Notes: generated from the sequence alone by a model not told the origin. A stretch of DNA of 64,000 bases from Nymphaea colorata (GCF_008831285.2 NC_045149.1:19173035-19237034); one strand, 5' to 3'; positions 11,904 through 24,219 are shown, counted from the stretch's first letter. Numbers and translations are program-made.

Positions 11904-13361
11904 TGTGAAGCATATTCCAGTCATCCTTCTTGCGTACCAGCGTGATTGTGTGTGCTGCTGTGTTGCTAAAGACTGTATGTACTTTTGTGCATTTTATCGA
12001 AAAGATTAAAAATGTAGAGGAATCTAATGTTGTTTCAAGGTTCAGAAAGTTTAGTAGAGGTACAAAGATGAGTTCTCTGGGTCTTTTGTGTATGCATGTG
12101 TTTTTTGTTTTATGGAAATAGAAGTTTGGTGCAACAGTGTGAAGCATTGGTTATTGGTCGCCGTGTCACTTGTTTTCTAAACCATGCGTGAAAAATAAAA
12201 TGAAATGGATTATGATGCATTCAATTCCTAGAAACAGACTTTGTGATCTACTGCTACTAGTTAGTTTTGCAGTCTATAGTGCATGTGTTCGGTATCACTA
12301 GTTTCATGTTTTCCCCAATGTATATGTTATGTCGCAAACTGCAATACATTCCCCCAGAAAAAACTTGTGTCTACAACCAATTGCATTTCAAGTCCGACTG
12401 TGAAAAAAAACTTGCCTCTGACTTGACCCAAACTGGCAAATGTTGTGGCAGATTTTAATCCGCTAGTAACTATCTTGTACCAGAAAATTACAAAACCAAG
12501 GTACTTTGTAGTATGAGATGCAAGTTGATAAGGTTCTTAAGATGCCCAAAACTTTCAGTATGTGAATAATCTGGCGAGTTTTCCTACATGGGTGGCAGCA
12601 GATGCTACAATCAAAATAAATTTGTAATTTTATCACAATACACATATCGCACTTCAATTGAATTTCCATTTCCAGGTGACCACTTTTTATTTTGCTTTTG
12701 CAACGTAACATTATCACTGTAAATTATGATTGGCTAGTCTGGTGATTGTGGACTAAAGATTTGTGAACATAGAAAAAACGGCTACAGTTTTCTCTCACGA
12801 AAGGCACACGGGTGCCGGTTGAAATTGCTAACTTTAAAGCTGCAAATGTGATCCTAAGAGATGGCACTGTATTCGTTTTCTTTAGTGAATCATGCAAAAA
12901 CATCCATCAAATGCTGATACTGTCCCTACCCTTGTGAAATTCTAGCTTTTTTACTGCAGACTTCAATTGTCCTTTGATGCAGTCAGACAAGACATACTAC
13001 CCTTACTCCCTTCTTTTCCTGAAATCCTACTTTGATGCCACGAACAGTTAATAGCCATCTTATGGCAAAGCTCATCGGAAAAGCTCATCAGGAGATGAAC
13101 CAAGTTGCTCTGAGCAGACATGAATGGGTTTGAGTCGTTTGACAAATTGAAAGTTGAAACTTAAGAAGAGAAGAATCTAAGGCCAACTCAGGTTTCCCAT
13201 TAGCAAGATCTTTAAGAACAGAACAGCCAATAGTAAGCACTTGAAGCTGAGTTTATCATTAAAAGGCGAAAAAAGAAAAAAACTGAAAGTAAATTATTCA
13301 TTAAGCCAAGCAGGAGGACCCCTAGGGTAGCTTCAAGGTTCACATCACAGGCGCCTTAGGC
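11904..13361. other. convergent spacer between the MGCF-protein gene and CER1-like copy 1
   Basis: This 1.46-kb spacer holds both 3' ends, which point toward each other. It is AT-rich with no gene-like exon. Its counterpart in unit 2 is 29630-30964, recognisably similar but with an indel around 12.83-13.15 kb versus 30.54-30.72 kb. Confidence 0.6.
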
Positions 13362-16300
13362 TTATGGAAATTGCAAGGAACGTGCAACTTCTAGAGGGCG
13401 GAAGCCATGACTGATAGCTGCATCGAGTACTTCCTTCATATCCAGCATCTTCTCACCGCACTCGTGAGTGTCCCACCCTTCCAGCGCGTGCACAATTCCA
13501 GCAATACGCCATGCACTCATCACCCTCCTTGGCAGCCAATTCTGCACACATTTGCACCCATCAGCGATATGTAGACTAGTTTTTTTCAAATGTTCTATGT
13601 GAAATGCAACCATATGTAGGCTTCATCCAACCAAGAAGAGGGTGGGGTTTACAAGTTCAATTAGGCCATGAGCTGTGGCTCCAGGGGACTCACCTCGCAA
13701 GAGTGCACGTTCTCTAAAGCCTTGGGAATGGCCATGGCTGGAGTGGTATGGTAAGTGCAGTCGGAGCGCACAGCGGTTGGGGGGAACTGAGAAAACGGAA
13801 CAAAGAGCGTCCCTTTCGGTGCCTTCCTTTGCACTCGAGTGCTCAGCCCATCTCCCACTAGCCATACCTGAAACGTAGATGAGATTCTCAGGGAGACTAA
13901 ATTCAAGGGACATGACAGAGAAAATTTTAGTGGCAGTTTGAGTTGCAGGGCGGATGAAAGAAGCAAGGGTACCTTGCAGTCATAGCAGTGAACAAGTTCA
14001 AGACGGTCATGGAGCTCAGCTGGGACCTTCGATTTGAGACCCTGAAGCTCCTCCTCCGTGATTGTAAAAACCTGAAAATCCAAGAAAGTGCAGTGTTAAA
14101 GTCCTTTTGCTTCAACAGGCGGCAACTATAAACGTGAATCCTCGTTGTATGCTTAATCATGACATAATCGATTAATCAGAATCATTATTTGTTTTAATCA
14201 ATCTTGATCACAAGTTCTCTCCATAATTTACTTAGCAGAAATCCCTCAGAAAAAAAAAAACCTTATCCATAGATAATGGGCTGGAATTGACGAACACCCG
14301 ATACCAATACCAACTTACCAGGAACTCTGTAAATGAATCATTTTTCTTATATAGACGAGTTTCTAGAAATATGAAAAGAACCGATGGTTTATCTTGTATT
14401 CATTTTCTGAATAAACTGACTCCAATCGAGAGCATGATTATTAGTGAATAAGCAAGTATAACCACATGTGCAAGTTCAATTATGCTAAAAGATACGGATA
14501 AATCTGCTGAAATGGAGGTGCTTAAGATGTCTGATAAACCCAGACCAGAAGAATATAAGATGTATTCATGTGGGGAATGGTTTCCTTTTATGAATTTAGC
14601 AAAACCCAAACCAGAAGAATATAAGATGTATTCATGTGGGAATGGTTTCCTTGCTTCATGAATTTAGAAGAGCATTAGGGAAGAAATCCACTAGATTATT
14701 GTTGCTGTTAACGTCGGTTTGACAAATATCCATTGAGAAATTCACTATGGTAAAAGAAGGGGAAGAAAAGGTGAATGGGGATTTCACCTTGGTTCCTCTC
14801 TGGCACAAAGCACGCACAACAGCGTAGCCAGTTTTAGTGAGCGTGCCACACACCAGGACCTGCGTAGCCCCCTGAGGTATGTTATTCATCACCACTGCAG
14901 CAGCTAAAGAGCAGCCGTCCACCACCTTCACCTTCACGTTCCCGACGCCGTCCAAGTAACTCTTGCCGTCTTCGTCAAGCTCCTCTCTCTGCTCTCACGT
15001 ACAAATCAACAAAAATCTGTGAAAATCCCCATCATAATGCTTTCCAATATCGCTGAGAGGAAAGTGCACCTTCTCACGGCTCATTCACCAATCACGTGGT
15101 GCACTGGTGCCGGTAAAGACGGTGCGAGCCTTACCTGGTTGTGAAGGCCTAGAGTTAGGACCTTCACGCCCTTGGCATCTGCGTCTTTGATGGCTTCCTT
15201 TATCATGCTGTTGATTGTTTCTTTTTGCCAAGCGAGATTGTACTGCATATAAATGAACAGTAAATGGGAGCAACAATGGAAGACGAAACAATAAATACGT
15301 GACGGGTCTTCGGTCTTCCCCTTACTACTTTATCCCAAAAGGAAATGGCCCCTAACCAAGTTTTTAGATACAGAACATGGAAGTAAAATCTTCAACTCTT
15401 AAAGCTCGGAAGAGCTTCAATCAAAATCTTCAATTCTGATCCCAAGTTCCCAACTACCATCTACCGGGCAGAGGCCCAAATGGCCAGAAAAATTCAGACA
15501 GCCTGTGGTGTCCTTCCTGTCTTTTAAACGCTTTTGGCATTTCCAGAAACAACAAAAAAATAGGAAATTAATGATGGGCAGGATTCGGTTGGAGAGCTGC
15601 TATTCGCAATTATTTCATACATTAATCTTCTTTTGTTCTTCTTGCCGCTTCTTAATTGTCGAGGGACGGGGATGATGTTTGTGAGAAGAGTGACAATGAC
15701 GTTAACTACAGAAAGGAACAACAACATACTTAAAAAGGCAGTATTGAATATCACCTGAAAACAGAAGCGTGGGATGGCCCAAGTTTGGATCTTGAGCTTA
15801 TCAAGTCGGATCTTCTCGACAGTGAAGGTGGCCCCGAACATCCATGTCAACAGTGCCAAGACAGCAGTGAAAGGCCACAAAAGCCAGAAGTACCACTTGG
15901 TGCAGTATGGTTCAGCTGCGAGGTAGGCGAAGCCGAACCGGATTTGCCAAATGGAGTGGATGCTAGTTGGATGGGTTAGATGCACAACATCTGTCATCTG
16001 TTCCCGTCCGTCGATCGACGTCTCGTATAGAGAATCCGTAGTCTTGTCGACCGTACCGAACATGTAATCGTATATGGGCATGAACAGACAGAAATTGGTG
16101 TGAACTTGGGAGTGATGGAGAGAGTGAAACCTGATGTTGACCAAACACAGTAACACACATCCAAAGTTAGCAAAGCATCTAACAATAAAGCTCTTAGAAT
16201 GAGCTTTGATGTGTGCTAAGAGATAAAGAGAAGATGTATACTTACGTGGGAGTGTACATGATGTATTTGAGTGGAGGGAAAATGGCGAAGGTCCATTTGG

Positions 16301-18929
16301 GGATGAACTCAATGTTGCAGTGGCCTAAGTTGTTCATGAGATCAATAAATGTCACATAGCCGCATACTGCGACGAGCGAGCCCGTCCTTGTGATCCAAGG
16401 GACCACAACTCCCGGAAGGAAGATTGCCAAATACAGTAAATGCTCCGCGAATGGATGAACAACAGCTGCCAAACGCAGGGCACAAATGATTGATTATATT
16501 TATGTGCATAAAAAATACATGACGCCCTTAATGTGAAGGGTTTTTACATTTGGAAAATAAGCCAAATTTGGTTTAAAATTCGGATTCAGATACAGATATA
16601 AATTCAGATATAAATGTAAAAACTAGATTCAGATTGTGAAATAAGATTTTAGATTCGGATATAATTTTTTTTTTGTTGGTATTCGTATTGGAATATATAA
16701 ATATATGAAAAACATATATAGATAAGAATATATCCATTTTGAATCGAGAATCTGTTGACATCCTACTCTTGCCTTCGAGATAAGCACCAACGCGTACAGG
16801 CTTACAGCAAAAACAACTTTTTGAACTGATCTTGTAACATGTAATATGATGAATGTATGGAAAACTTAGCGTAGGAAAACTGAAAAATAATCCATAGCTG
16901 GGCTGCAACTGATCAGACATGCTAGACCATTCTTCATATAGCGCAAGAAAATAAGGTAAGCAAAAGTTACGGGCAATTATGCACGCGTACATTTTATTAT
17001 GAATCATTGTTTACCGGTATGGATACCACTGTCGATGTTGTTTTTCAACATAGTGATTGTGAATATATTGAAATCTTTCACATTCCAAAGTTTTAAGTGG
17101 CTGTGAGAAGGTAGATTTTAAAGACCTTTCTTCTCAAATCACATAAGTACTTCAATAACAGTCCACACACTCGTGTTGTCATACTTTTACTTAAAGTGGG
17201 TATATGGACACATTTGAGTACTTTCCCCGCTGCCAAGTTTGTCCTTGTTGAGTTCCTACGTGCCTCCCCATGTCACGTACAAGATCAAGTATCTCAAATT
17301 CATCATGCTTATTGATGCTAATGAGCTACCTTCCTGAAGCTCTGTGATTGCTGTTTCTGGATACAAGCCACAGATTGAAATTGATCCAAACTGCACAGTT
17401 TTATTTGATTTAAATTTTTTCAACTCAGTTTTCATTTTATTTTTAAAATTATTATTCACTAACATAAAATTTTTATCTATATCACTTGTCTATTTAAATA
17501 TTGCTTTTACTTTTTGTGTTATTTTGCATACATACATATCCCGCGGTACTCTCATACCTACATTTTTTAAAATATCCGTACCCCAACCGCACCTACATCC
17601 ATGTGACATATGAAACTCGGGTCACGTTTCGAGTAAGGAAGTAAGATTTTTCGCTCATCAAAGAATATCCTTTTGACCTTCCAAGGTGGTCCACCGACCT
17701 TAAACAGATGACAGCAAGAGAAAGAGGGAAAAAAAAAAAGCAAAAGAAGAAGAAGAAGGTTTCCTGACATCTCTAATGACTACGCTGATTCTCAAAGCAT
17801 CTAGCTAGTTGAGTAAGCATGCAGGAAATGATCGAGGAACAAAAGAGGCTCCAGGACTTAGAAGTTTAGACCTTCAATAGACTAAAGAATTCAGCAGGGA
17901 GGGCCGAGGGGAGTCTGTTGGCAGAACCTATAAGTTCAGCACTGAAAGTGATTCAGTTGGCATAGACAGCTCTTAGCTTGCCTAACATAAAAAGAAAGCA
18001 CAGTGATTCGAAGTCATCTCTGTCAAATCCTAGTAGAAATGATGTGGGCAGATAATATGGAGGAGGCTGTTTAAGTTGAAAAAAGACTTCAGACCAAGTT
18101 TCAACTCTCTTACTTTCCAACTTAGCCATGTCTAACAGGACTGACTGTTCACTCTGCAGGAACTTTAGTTTCAAAAAAAGAGCCCAACAAGTGATCTCTG
18201 TATTGAAGGCTTCTCTTAAAAGAAAACCACTCTACAGGCAAATGGAATGGATTTTAGCCGATTCTTAGGCTGCCATTTTCAAAAGTGTCATCTCTCTCTC
18301 TCACTCTCTCTGATACACAAACAGAGAAGCAAGGAACTGAGGAAGGTAAGCAGGGGAACTTACAGGTGATGGGCTCTGTGACGAAAGATGAGTGGTGGTG
18401 AGAATGATAACGAGTATAGAAGAAATGATGGTGCAAAGCCCTATGAGCCCAGTAGTACATAAACTCCACCGGCCCAGCATGCACAAGGGCAGTGAAGAGC
18501 AAGCCCTTGGAGTTCCACAGAGGCAGGTGCGAGGCTTCTGGAATAAACACATGCAATAGATATGTGACAATGGCGTGCATGATGGCCTGGTCGTCCCTGC
18601 ACAGAATCACCAACATGGCCCTTATCAATCTTAACCAACACCAGCACAGTTGAGTCCACAAGAAGAACGGCCAGGACCAAGCTGGGGACGGAGTTCACCC
18701 CACCTCAGCTCGGCCAGGCAACTTTCCGGCCACCCCACGTGGTCATGCTGGAATCCACGTATAGGATCCAATGGACTAGACCGATGGCACTGACCATCTC
18801 GGTCATGGAGTTTTCATGGTTCCCTGTGTGTTTACTGTCCATAGATATGGTTTTGGTACCAAACACCCATCAAGTTGACAAAGCAATAATGATGACGTAC
18901 CGGCATATATACAAAACAGAGACAGCGAA

Positions 18930-18987
<58 letters not shown>

Positions 18988-19477
18988 AGAGATACCAGCG
19001 CCTTTCTCTGTCCACTTGCCGAAACTCGATGCCTCTGCTTTGAATTTGGTGCTTGCTTCTCGCATTCTGAAAGCGCGACCAACTGATCCACAGTTGGTCG
19101 TGGATAATCCTGCTCACGAGCAGGTAGAATGGGCAGAGGAGAGTGTAGTCCCTGTCCGCGGGTTTACTGTTGTAGAGAGTGTGGGCGGCATGGCCGATGA
19201 AGGGCAGCAGCACGGTATACTGAAGATGGACCAAAACCAGAGAAGAAACACAAAAGAATACTCGTGAACAAATTAAACAGAAAGACCCTGCAGAAACGGA
19301 GCCACTAAAAAGAACCTGACGGTGATGAACATGAAACTGAAACAGAGTATGAAAGGCGACGACATTTTCTACAGCTATGCTGCTCTTTTGAGCGTTATCA
19401 CAGGGAGCATTGGTCACCTTGTAAGAACCGAGTATCTCCCATGGCCAGTCAGTAAGGGGGCCTGGGTGTGAAGCCAT
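13362..19477 (-). CDS. CER1-like: CER1-like very-long-chain aldehyde decarbonylase / alkane-forming enzyme, copy 1
   Basis: Ten exons, read from high to low coordinate: 19477-19418, 19219-18996, 18596-18364, 16465-16246, 16130-15755, 15242-15135, 14988-14788, 14071-13973, 13867-13694, 13541-13362; total 624 aa, the usual length for CER1. All junctions are GT-AG and in frame. The N-terminal part is an integral-membrane fatty acid hydroxylase fold with His motifs H146-x3-H150, H159-x2-HH163 and H248-x2-HH252, the expected di-iron ligands. NNLGHCN lies before the third motif. From about residue 370 comes the soluble WAX2-type C-terminal domain (LAAAVVMNNIP, KGTLFVPFSQFP, VHSCENWLPRR, HALEGW). 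CER1 works with CER3 and cytochrome b5 at the ER to make cuticular wax alkanes. Its partner protein was not seen here. Confidence 0.93.
14539..14669. repeat. 66-bp tandem duplication in CER1-like copy 1 intron 7
   Basis: Two adjacent copies start at 14539 and 14605. Each contains an AGAAGAATATAAGATG core, followed by ATTCATGTGG and a TGAATTTAG end. The same doubled structure is present in copy 2 around 32.72-32.86 kb, so it predates the segmental duplication. Confidence 0.8.
16466..18363 (-). other. large intron 3 of CER1-like copy 1
   Basis: A 1.9-kb intron between the exon with the first two His motifs and the next exon. It contains AT-rich sequence and no reading frame of note. The equivalent intron of copy 2 (35948-38160) is about 2.2 kb and partly alignable near both ends. 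Confidence 0.7.
18948..18980. repeat. GT and GA microsatellite next to CER1-like exon 2
   Basis: A GT tract (about 18931-18947) followed by GA, then GGGAGGGAGA, ends only a few bases from the exon 2 donor site. On the gene strand, intron 2 therefore starts with a long pyrimidine-rich CT tract. Copy 2 has a shorter version at about 38721-38747. Confidence 0.85.
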
Positions 19478-19549
19478 CTCGCATATCCTACTGACTCCCT
19501 ACTTCTCCCAGCTTCTCTCCTGCTATGAAGTGGGATCGTTCCGCCCTTG

Positions 19550-19555
19550 TTTATA
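19550..19555 (-). promoter_or_regulatory. TATA box of CER1-like copy 1
   Basis: Reads TATAAA on the gene strand in the context CTCTATAAAC, about 75 bases before the ATG. The same element with flanks is conserved in copy 2 at 39310-39315, which supports a functional core promoter. Confidence 0.6.
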
Positions 19556-19871
19556 GAGGAAACGAGTTCTAGGCCGTTGGATGTTTGAAAATTTTTCCCC
19601 GGCAAGAGGAAAAGTTACACAAGTTTGATTCGTATGGACTTTTACCGCTTCCTTGCGTCAGCCTCTACGCGTGGCGTCCCTCTGCATGGTGAGCAACGAC
19701 TGTTCTGTTCCTTCGGCTGGTGAAATGGACGGACTGGATCGGGTGGGAACTACCAAGGCCACCATACTTCGCATCCGTACCGTCAGTTGCCCTTCGCTGT
19801 CTTAGTGATTACGAGGCCCCACAGCAATGCTCATACGACGTCATCTTCCTCCATACTAGATCGGTACACCG

Positions 19872-19930
19872 CCTCATAAGAAGGTTACTCATTAATATCG
19901 CCTCATAACAACGTCACTCATTAATATGCA
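19872..19930. repeat. 29-bp tandem repeat, two copies
   Basis: Two adjacent copies of a CGCCTCATAA...ACTCATTAATAT unit, differing at a few positions. It lies at the start of sequence absent from unit 2, close to the foldback-like element. Confidence 0.65.
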
Positions 19931-19989
19931 TATTTATTTTAATGCACAACCATTACATGTCTACAATGAACATTTTAATTATGATGTTA

Positions 19990-20590
19990 TCTTATGTCTT
20001 TATTATTATATCATATCTCTGTCATTACTTTCTACCCTTCTCCTTTATCTCCTACACATGATCTCATAACCTGTGTCATTACCAATCATCTCATAGCCTT
20101 TGTCATTATCCATTATCTTATACCTATATCGTTATTTGATACTCATTATCTCATGTTTTCTACCATTATCTCATACCCATTATCACATGCCCTCTATTTT
20201 TATCATTATCACACTCTTGTTGTCATCTCATTCTTATTATCTCATACTCGCAACGTTTGAGATAATGACTAATATATAACGACATGAGTATGAAATAATG
20301 ATAATAGAATAAGATAAAAGTATGAGATAATAACAAAAGTATAAGATAATCTGTATGAGATAATGACAGATATATTATATAATGCTATAAGCAGGACAAA
20401 ATAAATAAATAAAAATGCTTTTTTGCATGGTATATAAGTTATAATAATATGCATTATCAAAATCTTCTTTTTACCATTTGTGTTTTGGTCCCTACAAAAT
20501 TTTCTTTTTGTATTAATCATAGGCGTTTTTTGTCATGATTAAAATGACACACAAAAAATTCATACATGACATGGTATATAAAACCAGCTT
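19990..20590. mobile_element. foldback-like element with ATTATCTCATA repeats, copy A
   Basis: From about 20035 to 20250 the plus strand carries many degenerate copies of a CATTATCTCATA motif. From 20258 to 20375 the reverse complement (TATGAGATAATG) predominates, so the two arms can pair around a centre near 20255. The flank to 20590 is matched, inverted, at 22822-22970. No protein is encoded. It lies in a segment that unit 2 lacks (roughly 19852-20600), so it inserted in unit 1 or was lost from unit 2. The element class is not assigned; array-bearing foldback or hAT/MULE-type non-autonomous elements look like this. Confidence 0.5.
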
Positions 20591-21188
20591 CGCCTCTGTA
20601 CCAGTGGTTGAGCCATAAGTTTTGGATAAAAAAACATTAATTAAAGAATCCTCACGTCTTTAAGAGTCACCACATCAGCCAATCTTTTTAATTGAGATGT
20701 TCAAATGAGAGAGTCAAACCCAAACTTAGCCAATTCGAACTCAGCTCGACTCATATATTGCTCGACTCGATCTCAAGACTCGAGCATGAGCCAAGCTTTA
20801 TGGGACAAGTTCGAGCTCGACTCATTTAAAGCTCATTGCCAAGGGAATAATCATCGTCTTCTTGTTATAAACATCTTGTTATAAACAAACAATCATCAAA
20901 TTAGCTAGAAATGTATGTGTTTACTAGTCGTTAAATCTCCGGCTGATCAGCAAATAATTGATGGCGTCTTGTATCATCAGAAAAACTCTAGCCGTTGGAT
21001 TCCGAAGAAAAGAAGGTGAGACAATGTTGGTGGCAGCAGCAAAGAGGGAGTGATTCTAGGTGCCTATCCATCTCACCCATGTCAATACCTTAATTTATGA
21101 ACAATTTTTTACATATTCTCAAAACCCTCGATCGAGGGTTCTTGTTCTGAAACCCTGAACCAGGTCGAGGGCTTTTGAAACCTTCAAC

Positions 21189-21223
<35 letters not shown>
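21189..21223. repeat. (GA)n microsatellite
   Basis: About 17 GA units, followed by further GGA- and GA-rich sequence and a short GT run near 21280. Confidence 0.9.
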
Positions 21224-21228
<5 letters not shown>

Positions 21229-21575
21229 AAGGGGAAGAAGGAGGAGGAGGAGGAGAAGAGATAGAAAGAAGCAGAGGTGTGTGTGTGTGTGAGAGAGAGA
21301 GAGTACCTCCCCATGTCTTCCATTCCTGTGGTTGCAGCCCATAAGAAAAAGAGAGATGGAGAAAAGTGGTAAAGAAGAAGAAGAAAGAAAGAGAGGGGTT
21401 GCCACTTGCAGTCGCAGCTCGAGAAAAAAAGGCGGTGAGGAGTAAGAAGAATAATAAGAAGGAGCGAGAGAGTAGTAAGGAGGAAGAAATGAAAAATGAA
21501 AAAGAAAGCAAGGGGAAGAAATAAAAATGAAACATATACCAACTGAGTTGAGTTTAAAGGATCTCTTGGAACTTG

Positions 21576-21667
21576 ACTCTGCTCATTTTATAGCTCGAGT
21601 TTTAATTTAAACTCTAACTCGACACTGCTCATTTTATAGCTCGAGTTTTAATTTAAACTCTAACTCG
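21576..21667. repeat. 46-bp tandem duplication
   Basis: Two nearly identical copies, each containing GCTCATTTTATAGCTCGAG and AATTTAAACTCTAACTCGAC, with period 46. Confidence 0.85.
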
Positions 21668-21848
21668 ACTCGTTTACTAGATGAGTCAAACTCGAGTATG
21701 AGCCGACTCAAGTCGAGCGTGAGTTCTAGCCCAGCCTGACTCGTTGATATGTCCATACTTTTGAAGCATCAATATGAAAGTAAAAATCTTTCATGGAGTT
21801 AAGTAGGCAACTACCCACACCTGCCTATATGTGACTCTTCCTTTGCTC

Positions 21849-22820
21849 ACCACCAAGCTTGTTGATCATTCAAATGTGCTGCTTGTCGATCATTCAAATG
21901 TGCTGCCACAGTGCTATGACAAGGGTATGCCCAGACAACCTCAACTAGTGGGGCATCAAGTGGGTTGGTCGGATATTATGAGAAGGGTTTTGCTTAAATT
22001 TCATTTGTTGTTTGAATAGGCAAAGCCTCAAGATCTAGTGCTGGAGCTGAGTATTTGAGTAGATTGACTTTTTTTTTAAAAGAAAACGCAGCCTCCTAGT
22101 AATTGCAAAAATCACAAGCACATTATCAACAGGTCTTATGCTTAATAGCTTAAATTCATGCTTAATTTTTTTAATCTACAATGGACAAAAAAGAGTAAGC
22201 CAGTGCCATCTTCCAAATTTCAGCCAAGTATCATCACAAAACAATAGTGCTGGACATCAAACTGGCCCGGGTAGGTTCCACACCTTTGCCAGCAGCCCAG
22301 CCATCAAGCCAAAACGGGTGCCGGACGTCTACTTTTATTTGAAACTCTTAACATTTTATCTTTTTAAGGGAATCATTGGTGACATGTTAAGAGTCTCCAA
22401 GGGAACCATCAGCGACGTACCAATAGCTTTTAAGTGAGCTGGCTGCTAGCATCACACCAAAGCATACCATCCGTGGCGTACCAATAGTTTCTAAGTGAGC
22501 CTACTGCCAGCATTATATATATATATACCCATTGATTTTTTGTTCAAAAACTATTTTAAATACAATATATATAAACATCTTCACATAGTTATAAAGACTA
22601 ATTTGATATAAAACATGCTTTGATTCAAGTTTTTTTCATGAAAAATGTTGATTTTTTATTATCATGCCATGGGAACTGTTCAATTTTCTTATTATACAAA
22701 TACCATTAAAGTCTAACGAATGATCAAGTTAATATATGTTTTGCATCAACCCATTAAATCATATGAATAAGAGAAGATTGAAAAAAAAGACACTTTAAAA
22801 ATCAAAATCAAAGAGTTGGT
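21849..22820. other. spacer in unit 1, repeat-derived
   Basis: Includes landmarks shared with unit 2 (for example CCTCAAGATCTAGTG at about 22028, matched near 41540; and AAATTTCAGCCAA near 22218, matched near 43035). A degenerate minisatellite with the core CGTACCAATAG.TT.TAAGTGAGC occurs twice around 22410-22500, with looser relatives near 24090-24150. No gene was seen. Confidence 0.5.
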
Positions 22821-22821
22821 T

Positions 22822-23160
22822 ATATACACCATGCCATGTATGGATTTTTCATGCGTGATTTTAATAATGACAAAAAATACTTCTGATTAATCCAAAAAGA
22901 AACTTTTTGTAGGGACGGAAAATGAAACCATAAAAAAATTTGGGATTTTTTTTTTGTCTTGCTCATAGCGTTATCGCATATATTTGTCATTATCTCATAT
23001 ATCTTTTGTTATTTCGTACACGTAATCTCATATATCTGTTGTTATCTCATACCATTGTCATTATCTCATACACATCATTATCTTATACTTCAATCATTAT
23101 CTCATACTACTTCTTGTCATTATCTCAAATGCTATCAAATGCTACGAGTATGAGATTGAT
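22822..23160. mobile_element. foldback-like element, copy B (inverted relative to copy A)
   Basis: The flank GGTTATATACACCATGCCAT (22822 onward) and the following array of CATTATCTCATA motifs (22970-23120) match the reverse complement of 20590 down to 20258. Near 23140-23155 the pattern reaches the same centre (CTACGAGTATGAGAT) and then stops, so one arm is missing. It is absent from the corresponding place in unit 2, where only about 100 bases separate the flanking landmarks. Confidence 0.5.
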
Positions 23161-24170
23161 CCCTCTAAGTGCATTCTTCATGTGAGCAACAGGACAATGT
23201 AAGTGTCATTGGCCACACCAATCACTTTTTATTATTAGATTCTCATTGTTTTAGCTCGTATGATTTTTTCCAGACATTAACCTCGACAAAAACCATTTAA
23301 GTAGATAAAGAGTCTTGGCTGGAAAATTTTGGTAGATATCCATCACAATGTTGATCTTGATTTCCTGTTCTCTTCAATGCTTTTTCCCAAATTGTGAAAT
23401 TTATTTTTTTTAAAGTAGATTAATTTATTTTGGAATTGATCCATGCATTTGGTGCAATCGAGGTATATGGAACTCACTGTAGTACTTTGAGTGCATCTCA
23501 AATAAAACAATGGTTAGCAACTTCTAAAGGAGAAGTGGAAAAATCGTCCTCAACGGTCTGGTCTTCAGACACCCTTCTTTCATTAAAATGGTTATTTATT
23601 TCACATGAAACAGAGTGGGACATTGAAGGCTAGGCATCGGGCCCTCCCTGAGCCAAGGCTTGATAAATTGGGGCTCGGGCTAGCCCGAAGTCCTTGCCAG
23701 CAATCCAAGCCTGGCCCACTTAGTTGTCGTGCCGGACCCCATGATCAATTTTATGCTCGTCGAGTACTAAGTTCTATCACCACCCATATTTGAAAAATCT
23801 GAACATTACATATTTTAATATCTTACAAACCCTTGGCAACGTATTGGGTGGCAAGGTGGTCCAGCACTTCTAATAACTCAAGTTTGAGTTTTGTAGTGGT
23901 CATTGTCACGTCCTAATGCGTTTTATCTCTGGACCATAAAAAGACCCCGAAACATGCTCTGTGAAAACCCAAAGGATGGGCACGGAGAGGGGGTGAGTGG
24001 CCTCTCTTAGGGGTAGTGAAATGAATCACTCACCCTTAAATAAATAAATAAAAAACTTGCCAAAAGTTTTCAAAAAAGCCATTGGCAACATACAAAGAGT
24101 TTTTAAGTGAGTTACCGACAATGAGCCAAGAGTGTCTAAGTGAGCTAACTGATGACATCGAAAAGTTATA

Positions 24171-24219
<49 letters not shown>

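Larger units (their letters stand above)
20700..21765. mobile_element. nested insertion flanked by CTCGA-rich sequence
   Basis: Both flanks (about 20715-20835 and 21570-21745) are rich in GCTCGACTC / CTCGAGC motifs, a common feature of unclassified plant repeats. The middle contains a pure GA run (21189-21223) and other purine-rich sequence that generates long but meaningless reading frames. No transposase motif is visible. Its absence from the corresponding place in unit 2 supports its being an insertion. Confidence 0.4.
20602..21848. mobile_element. MITE (CAGTGGYKGAGCCA end) split by a nested insertion
   Basis: The left part (20602 to about 20700) begins CAGTGGTTGAGCCATAAG. The right part (about 21765-21848) ends near GTGACTCTTCCTTTGCTC and contains a GGCAACTACCCACACCTGCC block. 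In unit 2 the two parts are contiguous as one short element at 39625-39798, so the roughly 1.06 kb between them is an insertion in unit 1. Confidence 0.5.

Noticed and set aside
18803-19477. 224-codon single open frame on the minus strand starting at the CER1-like ATG
   Set aside because: It reads through introns 1 and 2 and ends in translated microsatellite. The family sequence requires splicing at 19418/19219 and 18996/18596.
21090-21542. Overlapping Ser/Leu- and Phe-rich frames on the minus strand
   Set aside because: They are translations of the GA repeat and purine-rich surroundings, present in several frames at once.
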